DNA of 64,000 nucleotides from Cacajao melanocephalus (lineage: Eukaryota > Chordata > Mammalia > Primates > Pitheciidae). The notes under the pieces were generated by a model. The model was not told the DNA's origin and did not search any database. It saw only the letters and a list, made by a program, of their open reading frames with translations. Below are positions 48,710 through 58,764 of this stretch, in pieces. Location of the stretch: NCBI GenBank assembly GCA_963573385.1, contig CAUYLG010033102.1:1-64000 (forward strand), in the 5' to 3' direction. The position numbers and the translations under genes are program-made. How positions within the stretch are numbered: position 1 is the first letter of the stretch; every line of letters starts with the position of its first letter.

Positions 48710-48985
48710 TGCAAGTGTTAAAGGAAATTATTTGAATTTGTAGATAAGATTATTCCCTTCGTGGGTAAGCCCTGGCGGGAACCTCCGTCCTAAACCAGCT
48801 TCCTTAGGGGGATTTTCACCCTGCCAGGTAAGCTCGCTGTCTTACCAGGAGCTCCACGAAATGCAAATAAGTTTCAATATTCACTCAAGAAAATAAAAAT
48901 AAGCAGTAAGTCAGCTAGGAGCAAAAGGAACGGGACATTCAAAGGCTGTGCCTAAAGTCAGACAGAAGCGGCTTTGAAATTCTCC
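48710..48985. other. Unique flank of the CpG island
   Basis: No repeat recognised. Contains a perfect octamer-type motif ATGCAAAT at 48861-48868. Confidence 0.4.
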
Positions 48986-48989
48986 CAGT

Positions 48990-50080
48990 GTAGGGCTTCA
49001 GGCACCTGGCCCTGGAGGCCCGGCCTGGACGAGGCAAGGCCTGGGGCGCGGCTGGAGGGGCTCGCCCGGCGGGGCGCTGGCGCGGGGGAAGGGCGCCCTC
49101 TGCCGGGGGTGAGGAAGATGAGTCGGCACGCGCGGTGCCGTGGTCCTGCAGCCTGTTCGAACCCCGCACGTGGACATCCACTTCTTCCAGGGGGAACGCA
49201 GCGGAGTGGGGGCAGAAAAAACAAACTCCTGCCAAGGAGGTGCTTTGCACGAGCATTTTCCAACCTCCTCCCTTCAGCCCCGAACCTCCCCCTGGCACAA
49301 GGGAAAGGACTGTGGTCAATTGCAGATGCTGTCAGGAAGCCAGGTGCGTCCCCACTCCCCAACCCTAAAATCCAAAGAAAGAGGAAATTGTTTGAGACGA
49401 TCTGAACAAAGGTCAGGTCCTAAACAGATCCACTTGACCTTCTTTGGACCATGTCACCTTCCTCGTCTTGGGTTCTGGAGCACGAGCGCCGGATCAGCTG
49501 AATGCGGCCTGAACATCCGGAAGTGGTCCTGAGGGGTACCTCGCGGTGCAGCCCCCGGGACGACTCAGGACACCCTGGACAACCAGGCCGAGAGCCGGGA
49601 CCCTCCTGGGCCTCCCCGTGGCTGCTTGAGGGTAGGGAGGGGCGCGCAGACCCCCGTGCGGGCTGGAGCGGGTCTCTGCTCCCCGCCCTGCGCAAGCCCC
49701 CGGCTCTGATTGCTCGTCCACAAAACCTGGATGCTGAATTAGACGGTCAGGTGGTCCCCAGCCTTATAGCTTTGGATTCTGTGGTCCTATTTTAGACCCA
49801 GATTTGTCCGCGAAGGAGGAAAGTGAGGAGCCGCAGACGGTTTGGAGCGTGGACCAGAAAACAATGGGTGGGGACCGTCTAACCAGCTCTCTTCCCTAGA
49901 AGGGCGGAAACGGCTTTCCAAGCACCCGCATTTCTCTTTATTGAATCTTGAGTGACACCTAGTGGCCCATCTGCCTCACCGTCACGGCGGTGCTGGTTTC
50001 ACTGGGCTTTTCAGAAGGCGTGCTTGCCTGCCCGTGGTTCTCTGCTAGAAGACTTTGGAGCCCCGGTGCCGATGACGTTT
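48990..50080. promoter_or_regulatory. CpG island, candidate promoter
   Basis: The only CpG-dense non-repeat stretch in the window. By hand I count about 17 CpGs in 49018-49141 and about 21 in 49478-49730; elsewhere outside Alus CpGs are rare. It has G-rich runs (GGCGGGGCGCTGGCGCGGGG near 49066), an E-box CACGTG at 49167-49172 and a possible splice donor (GGGGGTGAGG near 49105). Mammalian islands like this usually mark transcription start sites. No TATA box or coding exon is evident. Several overlapping 75-143-codon frames on both strands are expected in GC-rich DNA and are not called as genes. Confidence 0.7.
49953..49967 (-). promoter_or_regulatory. Possible CTCF-type site
   Basis: On the minus strand GGCCACTAGGTGTCA resembles the CTCF core (CCASYAGRKGGC) with one unfavourable base. 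It lies at the right shoulder of the CpG island. Single-motif evidence only. Confidence 0.35.
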
Positions 50081-50169
50081 CCTGGGACCTCCTGGAAGCA
50101 CTTGCTGTCCCCTATCAACATCCCTGTACCTGCGATGCATGCAGTTCTAATGAAAATGCGCTTCTCGTC

Positions 50170-50420
50170 TGGAGAGCTTGGGGCTTGAGCACATCCTGAG
50201 CTCAGGCAGCAAATAAAGAGTCGGGTGCTGTTCCGGGAGCTGGGCACACCAAGATGACCAAAGCTTGCTTTCTGATCTCCAGAATCTCACAGCCCAGCCC
50301 AGCCGGGGGGAAATGAACCAGTAAAAGAGTGTGTATTGGATGCTATGGAGTACAGGGGTGGACCTAGCTCTACCTAGAGGCATCAATAAAGACAGTCACC
50401 CTTGTGCTGAGTTTTGAAGA
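50170..50420 (-). mobile_element. L2 LINE, left part (split)
   Basis: 'TGTTCCGGGAGCTGGGCACA', 'GATCTCCAGAATCTCACAGC', 'GTATTGGATGCTATGGAGTA': reversed L2. It resumes at 51036 after the MLT1 LTR. Confidence 0.6.
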
Positions 50421-50421
50421 T

Positions 50422-51033
50422 GAGGCAGAATTCTAAGATGACCCCTGAAGATTCTCAGCCCCACCCCCTCACAATGTACACACACCTTTGCCCAGTTATT
50501 CTATCAAACAACTTAAGTAATTCTCTGAAGAGAATTTGCAGACGTAAAGTTCCCAAATTAGTTGATCTTAAGATCTGGAGATGATCCTGGGTGGGTCTAA
50601 CCTAACCAGGTGAACCTTTGAAAGGGACTGGATTGTCCTGGCAGAAGAGATTTGACAAGTGACAGGAACTCATGGTAGGCAAGATTTTCTTTGCCGGCTT
50701 TAGAGACGAAAGGGGCCATGTGACAAGGAATGCAGGCCAACTCCAGGAGCTCAGAATGACCCCTGGCAGCCAGCCAGCAGAGAAACCAGACTTCAGTCCT
50801 ACCACTGTAAGAGCACTGAACTCTGCCAACAAGCAGGGAGTTTGGAAGCAATCCCTGAGCCGTGTGAGGCCCAGTCCCATCTGACACCTTGATTTTATCT
50901 CTGTAGGACCCTGAATAGAGGACCCAGTCATGCTGCAGTCAGGCTTTAGACCTCCAGAACTATGAGCTAATAAGTGGGTGTTTTAAGCCGCTATGTTTGT
51001 AATTTGTTGTGAAGTCATAGGAAACTGACACAG
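50422..51033 (+). mobile_element. MLT1-type MaLR LTR, long
   Basis: Forward LTR: 'GAGGCAGAATTCTAAGATGA', 'CCCTGAAGATTCTCAGCCCC', 'GAGATGATCCTGGGTGGGTC', 'GAATGCAGGCCAACTCCAGG', 'GACCTCCAGAACTATGAGCT', 'TTTTAAGCCGCTATGTTTGT', ending near 'ACTGACACA'. About 610 bp, old, non-coding. Confidence 0.85.
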
Positions 51034-51035
51034 AT

Positions 51036-51170
51036 GGTCATTTCCAAGAGGAGAACCACATGGCAAAGGCTCAGAGGCATAGAGAAGCAGAGAACTAAGT
51101 CATACGTAGAACTAAAGACATTTGGCATATAGCTGGACCATGGGGAGCAAAGGAGATGGATGGTAAGATG
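51036..51170 (-). mobile_element. L2 LINE, right part
   Basis: 'GGCAAAGGCTCAGAGGCATA', 'TGGACCATGGGGAGCAAAGG': reversed L2 continuing after the LTR. Confidence 0.65.
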
Positions 51171-51189
51171 TACTCATGAGAACTTGGCT

Positions 51190-51392
51190 GTGGATCAGAG
51201 AGAATGTGCCCTTGGGCCAGCTAACTCCACTTTCTGTGCCTCAGTTTTCCCAAAGGTAAAATGGAGTCATAATCATAGCTAAAACATAGAGTTGTTATGT
51301 TAATGGGCCATAGGCATATAAAGAGTTCAACACAGTCTTGGGATATAATAAGTGTTCCAAAAATGTTAGGTAGTAATAGCTTTAGTAATTAA
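51190..51392 (-). mobile_element. MIR SINE
   Basis: Antisense MIR: 'CTTGGGCCAGCTAACTCCAC', 'TCTGTGCCTCAGTTTTCCCA', 'AAGGTAAAATGGAGTCATAA', 'GATATAATAAGTGTTCC'. Confidence 0.85.
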
Positions 51393-51429
51393 TCATGTAG
51401 TTAATAGACTGGAATAAGTCCATGTGGTT

Positions 51430-51608
51430 TTTACAGAGTGGTCTGGGGGCCACCTGCACTGGACGATTCCAGTGGTGAGCTGATTAAAAATGAACATGCC
51501 TGGACTGTACCTTGGTCTTACCGAATCGGTCTCTCTGGGGGTAGAGCCTGAGAATCTGTACTTTCAAGAAGCTTCCAAAGTGATCTGTGTGAGAACCACC
51601 AAGCCAGA
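51430..51608. mobile_element. MER5-type hAT MITE
   Basis: 'TACAGAGTGGTCTGGGGGCC', 'AAAATGAACATGCCTGGACT', 'GGGGTAGAGCCTGAGAATCT', 'GTGATCTGTGTGAGAACCAC'. The order of MER5A blocks read in reverse is clear. Confidence 0.78.
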
Positions 51609-51611
51609 ATT

Positions 51612-52002
51612 AAGAAGACTTGTAAGTAGGTCACTGTAGTGGTCCAGGCAGGAGCGGCGGATAAAATCAAGCAAGGCACTGGCAATGAGGACAGGGAGGG
51701 GTATGGCACTCTTTGAGGCAGGTGGAATCTATGGAACTGAGCAACTAATCAGACAGGGGTGGTAGAAAGGACGGAAGGCAGAGGATAAGCTGGAATCACT
51801 GTGGGGAGGTGAGTTGGGGGAGGATTGACTCAGATTGGGTGACAAGAGTCCAGGCATCTGTGGCATATCCAAGTGGAACGTCACATAGACAGTTAAAAAG
51901 ACTAAAATGTAGGAGGTACGTTGGGCTAAAAATACAACATTAAATGTCCATGAGTACATGAAGTCATTGGATGATGCTGGCAGAATAGGAAGATGGCCAG
52001 GA
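51612..52002 (-). mobile_element. L2 LINE 3' region
   Basis: 'GGTCACTGTAGTGGTCCAGG', 'GGGGGAGGATTGACTCAGAT', 'GAGTCCAGGCATCTGTGGCA', 'ATATCCAAGTGGAACGTCAC', 'AAGTCATTGGATGATGCTGG': reversed L2, matching the copy at 28745-29708 in order. Confidence 0.75.
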
Positions 52003-52003
52003 A

Positions 52004-52209
<206 letters not shown>

Positions 52210-52460
52210 GTATGAATTTTGGGGGTGAGGGGACCTAAGAGACTGAGAAAGAGCCATCAGAATGGTTGACTGGGTGCTGGGTGGACAGAGGTCCAAGGGG
52301 GTCGCCATTAGCCAGTCTGGGAGCAGTTCAGATGTAAAATGTCTGCACACATGCCTGACACTTCGTCACCAGCAGATCAATGGCAGGCTCAGCAGGGCTC
52401 CTTTCAGTGGGCTGAGGAAGGAGGGGGCCAGACTAAAGCCTGGGAATGCACAGAAGGCGA
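52210..52460 (-). mobile_element. Probable L2 continuation
   Basis: 'GACTGAGAAAGAGCCATCAG', 'AATGCACAGAAGGCGAGGAA' would suit reversed L2, but similarity is weak. Confidence 0.4.
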
Positions 52461-52464
52461 GGAA

Positions 52465-52895
52465 GTAGGGATTGTTCTTTAGCAATGTGGCTGTGAAAAA
52501 AAGGAAAAAAAAAATAGGACAGCAATTAGAGATTCACACAGCCCTTCCCCTCCCATTCCATTGGTGCAAACCTAGACACATGACTGACAAACATGGCTGA
52601 ACTGGGGCAGCCACGTGGTGCCTGCTGAACCCAGATTGTGGAGGAAGTGGGAGAGTAGGAAGGGAGGGCAAGGTTCTCAGAGAAGGAAAGGGGAGCCTAG
52701 GTGCTGAAGACCAGTGGTGCACAGATGCTTACAAGTGTGAGACTGGACCACGAGGCCAGGGAGAAGCTGGGGTGGGGACGGGGTTTCTCTGTAGGAATGG
52801 AGGCATGGGGAGGATGGCAGTCAACAGGCCAAAGGATCACTAAGCTGTGTTGAGGGCCCACCTGGGGTTAGGGAATAAGGATTCTGTGTGGAGAA
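52465..52895. other. No recognisable feature
   Basis: Purine-rich sequence without a repeat or gene I can name. 52497-52514 is a short A-rich run. Confidence 0.4.
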
Positions 52896-52899
52896 ATGG

Positions 52900-52967
52900 T
52901 GCAACTTTGGGGAAATTTCCTCAATTCTTCTTTGCCTCAGTTAGCTCATCTGTACTGTCTTAGTTCA
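52900..52967 (-). mobile_element. MIR, left piece (split by LTR)
   Basis: 'GGGGAAATTTCCTCAATTCT', 'TTGCCTCAGTTAGCTCATCT': antisense MIR start, continuing at 53358. Confidence 0.65.
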
Positions 52968-53357
52968 TTTTCTGTTGCTTATAACAGAATACCTGAAACT
53001 GGGTGATTTACAAATAGAATGAATTTATTCTTTCAGTTACGAAGGCTGAGAAGTCCAAGGTCAAGGAGCCACATTTGCTGAGGGGCGTCCTTGCTGCTGG
53101 GAACTCTCTGCAGAGTCCTAAGATGGTGCGCATCACCCGGGGGCTGGGCATGCTAGCTCAGGTGCCTCTTCCTCTTCTTATAAAGCCACCCGTCCCCACT
53201 CTCAGAATAACCCATTAATCCATTAACCCATGAATGAATTAATTCATTCATGAGGCCCTCATGATCCAATCACCACAAGGCTCCACCTCTCAATACTGCC
53301 ATGCTGAGGATTCCGTTTCAACGTAAGCTTGGAGGACACAAACGTTCAAATAATAGT
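52968..53357 (-). mobile_element. MaLR LTR (MST/MLT1-like)
   Basis: Reversed LTR from 'TGTCTTAGTTCATTTTCTGT'-like start through 'ACCTGAAACTGGGTGATTTA', 'GGCTGAGAAGTCCAAGGTCA', to 'GGAGGACACAAACGTTCAAA'. Same family as 2507-2898. It contains a perfect 24-bp palindrome at 53229-53252. Confidence 0.8.
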
Positions 53358-53480
53358 ATGCACCACGGAAATAATAGCAATCTTCCCTCAGAACGCCGTA
53401 TGGAGGATTCCCTGAGATGATGTCCCAGTGAGCGGCACATAGCAGCATTAACCAATGACAGCTACCAGGAGGATTATGGT
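53358..53480 (-). mobile_element. MIR, right piece
   Basis: 'GGATTCCCTGAGATGATGTC', 'GAGCGGCACATAGCAGCATT': continues the MIR of 52900-52967. Confidence 0.55.
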
Positions 53481-53499
53481 CATTATTTTATGAGTCAGA

Positions 53500-54000
53500 T
53501 AATGACATGTCTCTGTTCAGGACCCCCTGGTTGCCTTCTGTCTCACCCAGAGTGAAAGCCAAAGTCCTTAACTATGACCATGAGGTCATGCATAATCTGG
53601 CCTGATCCCGCCTCCCCCTCGGTTTCCTCTGCTCCAGCCATCCTGGCCTCAGTGCTATTCACCAAACACATTCCTCTACCAGCAACACTCTTATCCTAGT
53701 TGGCCCTGTGGCTCATTCCCTCCCTTCCTTCAGGACTTTGCTCAATGTCACCTCCTCAGTGAGACCTTCACTGATCTCCCCGGTTTCAATTTGAACGGCC
53801 CTTGCCCCCTCCTGCAGGGCTTCTTGCCCCTTCCCTGCTTTCTTACGCTTCCTTGCACTTCTGGCACCGTGGCCATGCTCAGGGTTTTAGTTATCTGCTT
53901 GTCTATTGCCTGCCTTGCCTAAATAGAATGATTTTCTTTTGCTCACTGAAGTATCCCTAAAGCCTACAAAAGTGCAAATAGTTGGCACTCAGCAAATCTC
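53500..54000 (+). mobile_element. L2 LINE 3' end, copy 1
   Basis: Forward L2: 'GAGTGAAAGCCAAAGTCCTT', 'TGCATAATCTGGCCTGATCC', 'CTCCAGCCATCCTGGCCTCA', 'TCAATGTCACCTCCTCAGTG', 'TGGCACTCAGCAAATCTC'. Over 450 bp in correct order. Confidence 0.9.
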
Positions 54001-54009
54001 AGTCATGCA

Positions 54010-54288
54010 CTAAGGTCTTGGCTTAAACGCCCCCTCTTTCAGAGAGCCCCACCTGCCATTCTATCTAAAGTAGCCCCCCAGTCACCCTCTATCCCCCCAC
54101 TGCTCTGATTTTCTTCATGGAACTTAACCATACCTGGTGTTACATATTTGTCTATTCACTCATTGCTTGTCTCCCCAGCTAGATGCAGCAAGGTCTTAGT
54201 TGAATTGACTGGTACATCCCAAGTGCCTGTAATAACACCAGCTACGAAGTAGGCACATGATGTATATTTGCTGACTGATGGCAGTATC
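54010..54288 (+). mobile_element. L2 LINE 3' end, copy 2
   Basis: A second L2 3' end directly after the first: 'TCAGAGAGCCCCACCTGCCA', 'ATCTAAAGTAGCCCCCCAGT', 'CATTGCTTGTCTCCCCAGCT', 'TACGAAGTAGGCACATGATG'. Same strand. Confidence 0.85.
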
Positions 54289-54289
54289 G

Positions 54290-54680
54290 TTATTATTTAC
54301 TGTTGTTATTAGTAGTGGTATTGGAATGCAGAAGATAAGGTGTAGCTGTTCCCTGAGAATGGAGTAGGCCAGGGGAGGACTATCCTAAATGGATTTCCCA
54401 GTGGAAGCTACAGAATACCTACTGGCTACTCCCAGGCAATCCCCTCCTAGGCACCAAAAGCATGGACTACACCACAGGCAACAACCAGGGTGTTTCTAGC
54501 TCTATAAATATTCACAAGGTGAATGCACAGAAACTTCCTGGAACTTTTTAAGGAGCATCATTCACATCAATAACTGGTCAATTTGTTCTAAGAGATATAC
54601 AGCAGCACTCCATTTTTAAATTGCAATTCAGTAGCTCAGGCAAGCTATGGGATCATGTGCTCAAGAGAGGAGAAAGAGTA
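54290..54680. other. Apparently unique sequence
   Basis: No repeat or gene recognised. Confidence 0.4.
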
Positions 54681-54682
54681 AG

Positions 54683-54817
54683 CAGAGCATAGACACCAGA
54701 ATCACACTGCCCGGTTCAAATCCTGGCTTTGCCACCTACTTTAATAATGTTTCTGCACCTCAGTTTCCTCATCTGTGAAAGGAGGATGAAAATACCTACC
54801 TCATAAAGTTGTTATAA

Positions 54818-54852
<35 letters not shown>

Positions 54853-54892
54853 GACTAGCATGTGTCAAGGACTGTGAAAGCTCTGGAATTTT
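54683..54892 (-). mobile_element. MIR SINE with internal (CA)n
   Basis: Antisense MIR: 'GGTTCAAATCCTGGCTTTGC', 'CACCTCAGTTTCCTCATCTG', 'CTCATAAAGTTGTTATAAGG', then a CA run at 54820-54850, then 'GTGACTAGCATGTGTC'. The microsatellite has grown inside the SINE. Confidence 0.88.
54820..54850 (+). repeat. (CA)n microsatellite
   Basis: About 15 perfect CA units, located within a MIR. Confidence 0.97.
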
Positions 54893-56105
54893 TACCCTAC
54901 TTACAAGCTCTCAAGTTAGCCTGACATCGCCTGACATCTTTCGTAGAAGCTGGTAGGTGACACAAGACCCCTGGTCAGAGGCAAAGGACTTTGTTACTCA
55001 CAGCAACAGCTGTAGCAGTAGCATCAGTATTTGTGCCAGCAGCCTGAGCTCCATTGCCATGGAGTGACGCAGACATTGCCAGCACATACAGTGGGCTGCA
55101 TTACAGGAGGAGAACCCTAAGCTTAGGGAACCCAAATCTTTTATAATGGGCACTAAGCATGCCTGCTCTTTGCTCCAGGAGAAGATACTATCTCTGTCTT
55201 CTAAGGGTGTTGGCTAAAAAGCATCTTTGAAAAGATAACCTACAACAAAAAGTCAGTGTTCCTGCTCATAAGATGTGCAGAAATATGAGAGAACCATGGA
55301 GAATTGCCTCTCAAGAGCATGTGGTAAGAACTATTATTATTCCTACGGAAAAATGAACTCATACTACATAACTTCCTTCTGGTGACTTTAAAATTGATAG
55401 ACATTAGAGCAAATCAGGACATGGACTAAGGTTACAAAGACTAATGGCAAGTCAAGGAATTTGAGTTAACATTCGGTGGCTAGACTCCCAAATGTGTTTC
55501 ACAAATGGGTTTCCAGAAAAACTGCTGTCAGCAATTGATTATGAGATTGGGCAAATGAGTTTGCAATTTCATGATGAATAATCTATCACTCCCTATCTTA
55601 GAAACTCAGGCACTCCATCTTTTTTGACAGGCAGCATGTATATTCTATTGCCAGGAAGGAAGGCAGTTGTCAAATTCCTAATTTTTCTCTTTGAAAAATT
55701 AACATTTAACTCAAATGTAAGATCTAGAGGAACACATAAGATCTTAATTACAAAGTGCAATCCAAGATTTGCACTAATTAATACGCTGATGAAAAATTCA
55801 TTGAAATTCAGAGAAGAACCAAGGGGGAAAAATTGGCCAGTGTTAACACTGAATACTATAAAATGTGTAAGGCGATCCAAATAGGCAGCTGCATTTCTAT
55901 GAGAATTATAATTTCATCATTCATGATTATTTTATTTGTAAGACTTTAGTTGCACATCCAAAACTATGCAGAGAGAATATTTCTTTAAACTTTCTGATTT
56001 CTAACAGTTATACTAGTATATGAGGGACTTTTAAAGACCAGCTTACTTACCTGAAATACCGGCAGGGAGTTGTTTTTGTTTGTTTGTTTGTTTTAAGCGA
56101 GAAAA
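54893..56105. other. Apparently unique, AT-rich to the right
   Basis: More than 1.2 kb with no repeat I can name. Frames at 55593-55880 (minus) and 55624-55884 (plus) overlap almost fully on opposite strands, a sign of chance. A (GTTT)n tract sits at 56074-56092. Confidence 0.45.
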
Positions 56106-56107
56106 GC

Positions 56108-56265
56108 CATGTCCTTGATTCCTGGCTATGGCATTCACTAACTGTGACCTCTCCCAAGTTGCTTAAGCCTTTTGAGCCTGTTCCCCTATCCAAATGGGGA
56201 CAACGCATGGGGTTGTGCTGAGGAATGGCTATTGTTGTGAATCAATTGCGTGCCTTCCTTTTAGT
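56108..56265 (-). mobile_element. MIR SINE
   Basis: Antisense MIR: 'CATTCACTAACTGTGACCTC', 'AAGTTGCTTAAGCCTTTTGA', 'CTATCCAAATGGGGACAACG', 'GTTGTGCTGAGGAATGG'. Confidence 0.75.
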
Positions 56266-57105
56266 CTTAATCAAACCAGACCTGGTACCAGATGGGGATT
56301 GAAATATAGTAACTGGTTTGTTATTGGTACAGCTGGGTTGATGAATAAGCTAGTAAGGATCCAGGCTGAAAACTGGGCTTCCACCCTCCCCAAGCCCTAG
56401 GTCCTGAGACCTGAGAGGATAGAGATTGTATCTGCAGATCCATGCCCAGGCAGTCTCAGGGAGGATGCCAGGCTGCCCTTGTCCATGGGGAGTGGGAAAG
56501 AAAACAGCCAGTGTAGTGAGAGGGTAAGCAAGGCCTCCTGGGTATCTGTAACTAGGACTGGAGAGGGGCCTCAGCTTGAGGCAGGCAGCATGGGTCCCTT
56601 TATGAGACCAGAGCTTTGCAAGGTGGAGGAGGAGGGAGAAGGTAGGTGTAGGGTTGTGTTCCCCTGGCCCCACCAGACAATCTCACCAATCTCATAACTG
56701 CTTCCACTCAGTGGAGAGTGATCCTGGGGGCAGATGTTCCTTCTGACTCATAAAGTTTCCATTTCCTGAGCAACTGAGAAAAAGCGCCCCTCCCAGGCCT
56801 CTCTGAGTCATCCAGCCCTCTATGTGGCCAGCCCCCCATATGGCCAGCCCCCTCTATGGCCATCAAAGTCTTTTTCCAGAGTGAAAATTTAATCAGTATC
56901 TCAGAGGGTAAAGTCCAGCCAGACACAGGAGGCCTTTAGTGGCATGAACCCTGTTTCATTTCCCACGTCACATGCCATCTGCCCCACCATCAGACCACTC
57001 TCAGCCCACCACTTGCAGCCCCAAATATGCCATGCCCTGTGGTGGCCCAGCCCTTCCACGTAAAATGCCCTTGCCTCCTTGCTGAGATTCACTCGGGGTG
57101 GCTGG
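56266..57105. other. Apparently unique sequence with a short tandem repeat
   Basis: Overlapping frames on both strands up to 107 codons with no domain. 56819-56863 contains three copies of a ~16-bp unit of the form TATGTGGCCAGCCCCC. No repeat family recognised. Confidence 0.4.
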
Positions 57106-57640
57106 CACAATATTAGGGAAATATTAGGGAAAGCTACAGATTATAGTCTCAAACCTTTTGGAAAGCCAAAACGTTTTATTGAGACAAGCCAAAGATGGCC
57201 GGTCCATTAAGTTAGAAAAAAGATAGGGATGATAAGAGGCTTTCCCAGTTAAGTCTGTTTACCCCACATCTCTTTGTCTCTACTCTGTTTACTCACATAA
57301 ACTTTGTGCTGGATAGTCCTCTCAGGGGGAGATCAAAGGGGAATTACCCATTAATAGTGTTTACTCTGGGTCCCGGAACCTAAAGCTTTTATCATTTGTA
57401 AAACCACTCTTTTAACTATGTTAATTATCCACAAGCCTGTTGGCTTAGAACCTCTGTTATAAAATCTTTACTGAATATGTGTGTAGAGGTACAGGTCTTG
57501 GTCGACTGGCTGCAGTTTGCCCTCTGAAAGCAGCTGACAACCGTCCTTAGCTCACTTGGATCACTGAACCAGGTGTGAAAGTGCATTTATTCATCCGTCA
57601 TTGAGTCAGGGTCTGCAGGACAGACCTCTGCAGGTGACAG
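57106..57640. other. Unassigned, possibly an old LTR
   Basis: Starts with a tandem pair of ATATTAGGGAA (57110-57131). 'GCCAAAACGTTTTATTGAGA' contains a reversed AATAAA, and the length would suit an LTR in reverse, but I cannot confirm a family. Confidence 0.3.
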
Positions 57641-57806
57641 TTGACATCTTGCCTCCTGTCCATTGGTCCACAGTCCTCATCCTTTACGAGCTGCTTTAAA
57701 CACTGCCTCTGCCTTGAACTGTCTCTGACTCTCACCTCCCAAGGCTGGGTTGCTCCTTATCTCCTGGGGGTCCCACATCTTGGTTTTTCTAAGCATACAC
57801 ACAGAT

Positions 57807-58030
57807 GCCAGCTGTCTGGATTCAAATCCAGTACCTGTGTGACCTTAGGCAAGTCACATAAGCTCTCTGGGCTCAGTTTCCTTATTGGCAAAATAGGGAT
57901 GATAATTGTACCGCATGGTGGCTATAAAAATTATACAAAAATACAAAAAACCCTTACACATAGTACCTGACCCTACTAAGCGCTTTATACGTGTTGGCTG
58001 TCATAATCATTATGACTATTATTTACCAAC
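57807..58030 (-). mobile_element. MIR SINE, near full length
   Basis: Antisense MIR in good order: 'TGGATTCAAATCCAGTACCT', 'GTGTGACCTTAGGCAAGTCA', 'GTTTCCTTATTGGCAAAATA', 'TAGTACCTGACCCTACTAAG'. Confidence 0.9.
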
Positions 58031-58287
58031 TTTGTCATTTTTCCACATCCTAATACCACTTGGTCTATGATTAATATTTCCTTTAAATCAGCTTCATCAG
58101 TCTCCTGAGTGGTGTCTGTGGAATTACAGGTTGGAAGGGCTAGTTATGTGTACATAATACAATTGAAAATAAAATAGTGATTTAAATAAAATCTGATCAT
58201 CTGAACCCCACCCCCACCATTCCTCACCATCATTTCCTCTCCCAGTACACCTGGAAGAACACTGTTTTATGCTGTTATTCAGTCATT

Positions 58288-58373
58288 CATTCATCTGTCG
58301 GCAGAGATTATAAGTTGCCTGAAGGCAGGCACTGAAGCTGGATTCATCTTTGACTCTGCAAAGTTTACAAGTG
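58288..58373 (+). mobile_element. L2 LINE, left part (split)
   Basis: 'GAGATTATAAGTTGCCTGAA', 'GGCAGGCACTGAAGCTGGAT', 'TTACAAGTGCC': forward L2 tail region, interrupted by the MER1-group element. Confidence 0.7.
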
Positions 58374-58381
58374 CCCTAGAC

Positions 58382-58700
58382 CAAGGGTCCCCAACCCTCA
58401 AGCCACGGACTGGTATCAGTCCGTGGCTTGTTAGGAACTGGTCCACCCAGCACGTGATGAGTGCAGGTGCGCGAGCACTATGGCCTGAGCTCCACCTCCT
58501 GTCGGATCAGCTGTGGCGTTAGAGTCTCACAGAAGCTCAAACACTATTGTAAACTGTGCATGCCAGAAATCTAGGCTATGCACTCCTTGTGAGAATCTAA
58601 TGCCTGATCCTCAAATCATCCCTCCCGACTCCCTCCCATTTGTGGAAAAATTGTCTTCCACAAAACCAGTCCCTGGTGCCAAAAAGGTTGGGGACTGCTG
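58382..58700. mobile_element. MER1-group hAT-Charlie MITE with perfect 8-bp target duplication
   Basis: CAAGGGTCCCCAACCCTC at the left and GGTTGGGGACTGCTG at the right form terminal inverted repeats. Inside are 'GTCCGTGGCTTGTTAGGAAC', 'CTGAGCTCCACCTCCTGTCG' and 'GAATCTAATGCCTGATCCTC'. CCCTAGAC at 58374-58381 and 58701-58708 is an exact 8-bp duplication, as expected for hAT elements. Confidence 0.95.
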
Positions 58701-58708
58701 CCCTAGAC

Positions 58709-58760
58709 ACGTCACATACCCTTGATAACTGTTTATGAAGTGGATGAATGAATGTAGTTG
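58709..58760 (+). mobile_element. L2 LINE, right part
   Basis: 'CATACCCTTGATAACTGTTT', 'ATGAAGTGGATGAATGAATG': end of the L2 split by the MER1-group element. Confidence 0.7.
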
Positions 58761-58764
58761 ATTG

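Noticed and set aside
49085..49165. Possible tRNA: TGTTCGAACCCC resembles a B box
   Set aside because: No A box at the right distance upstream and no acceptor-stem pairing around it. The MIR at 41368 has a similar box for a known SINE reason.
48939..49532. Overlapping open frames of 126-143 codons on both strands
   Set aside because: GC-rich DNA is poor in stop codons; the frames overlap in several phases, are rich in Arg/Pro/Gly/Ala, and match no family.
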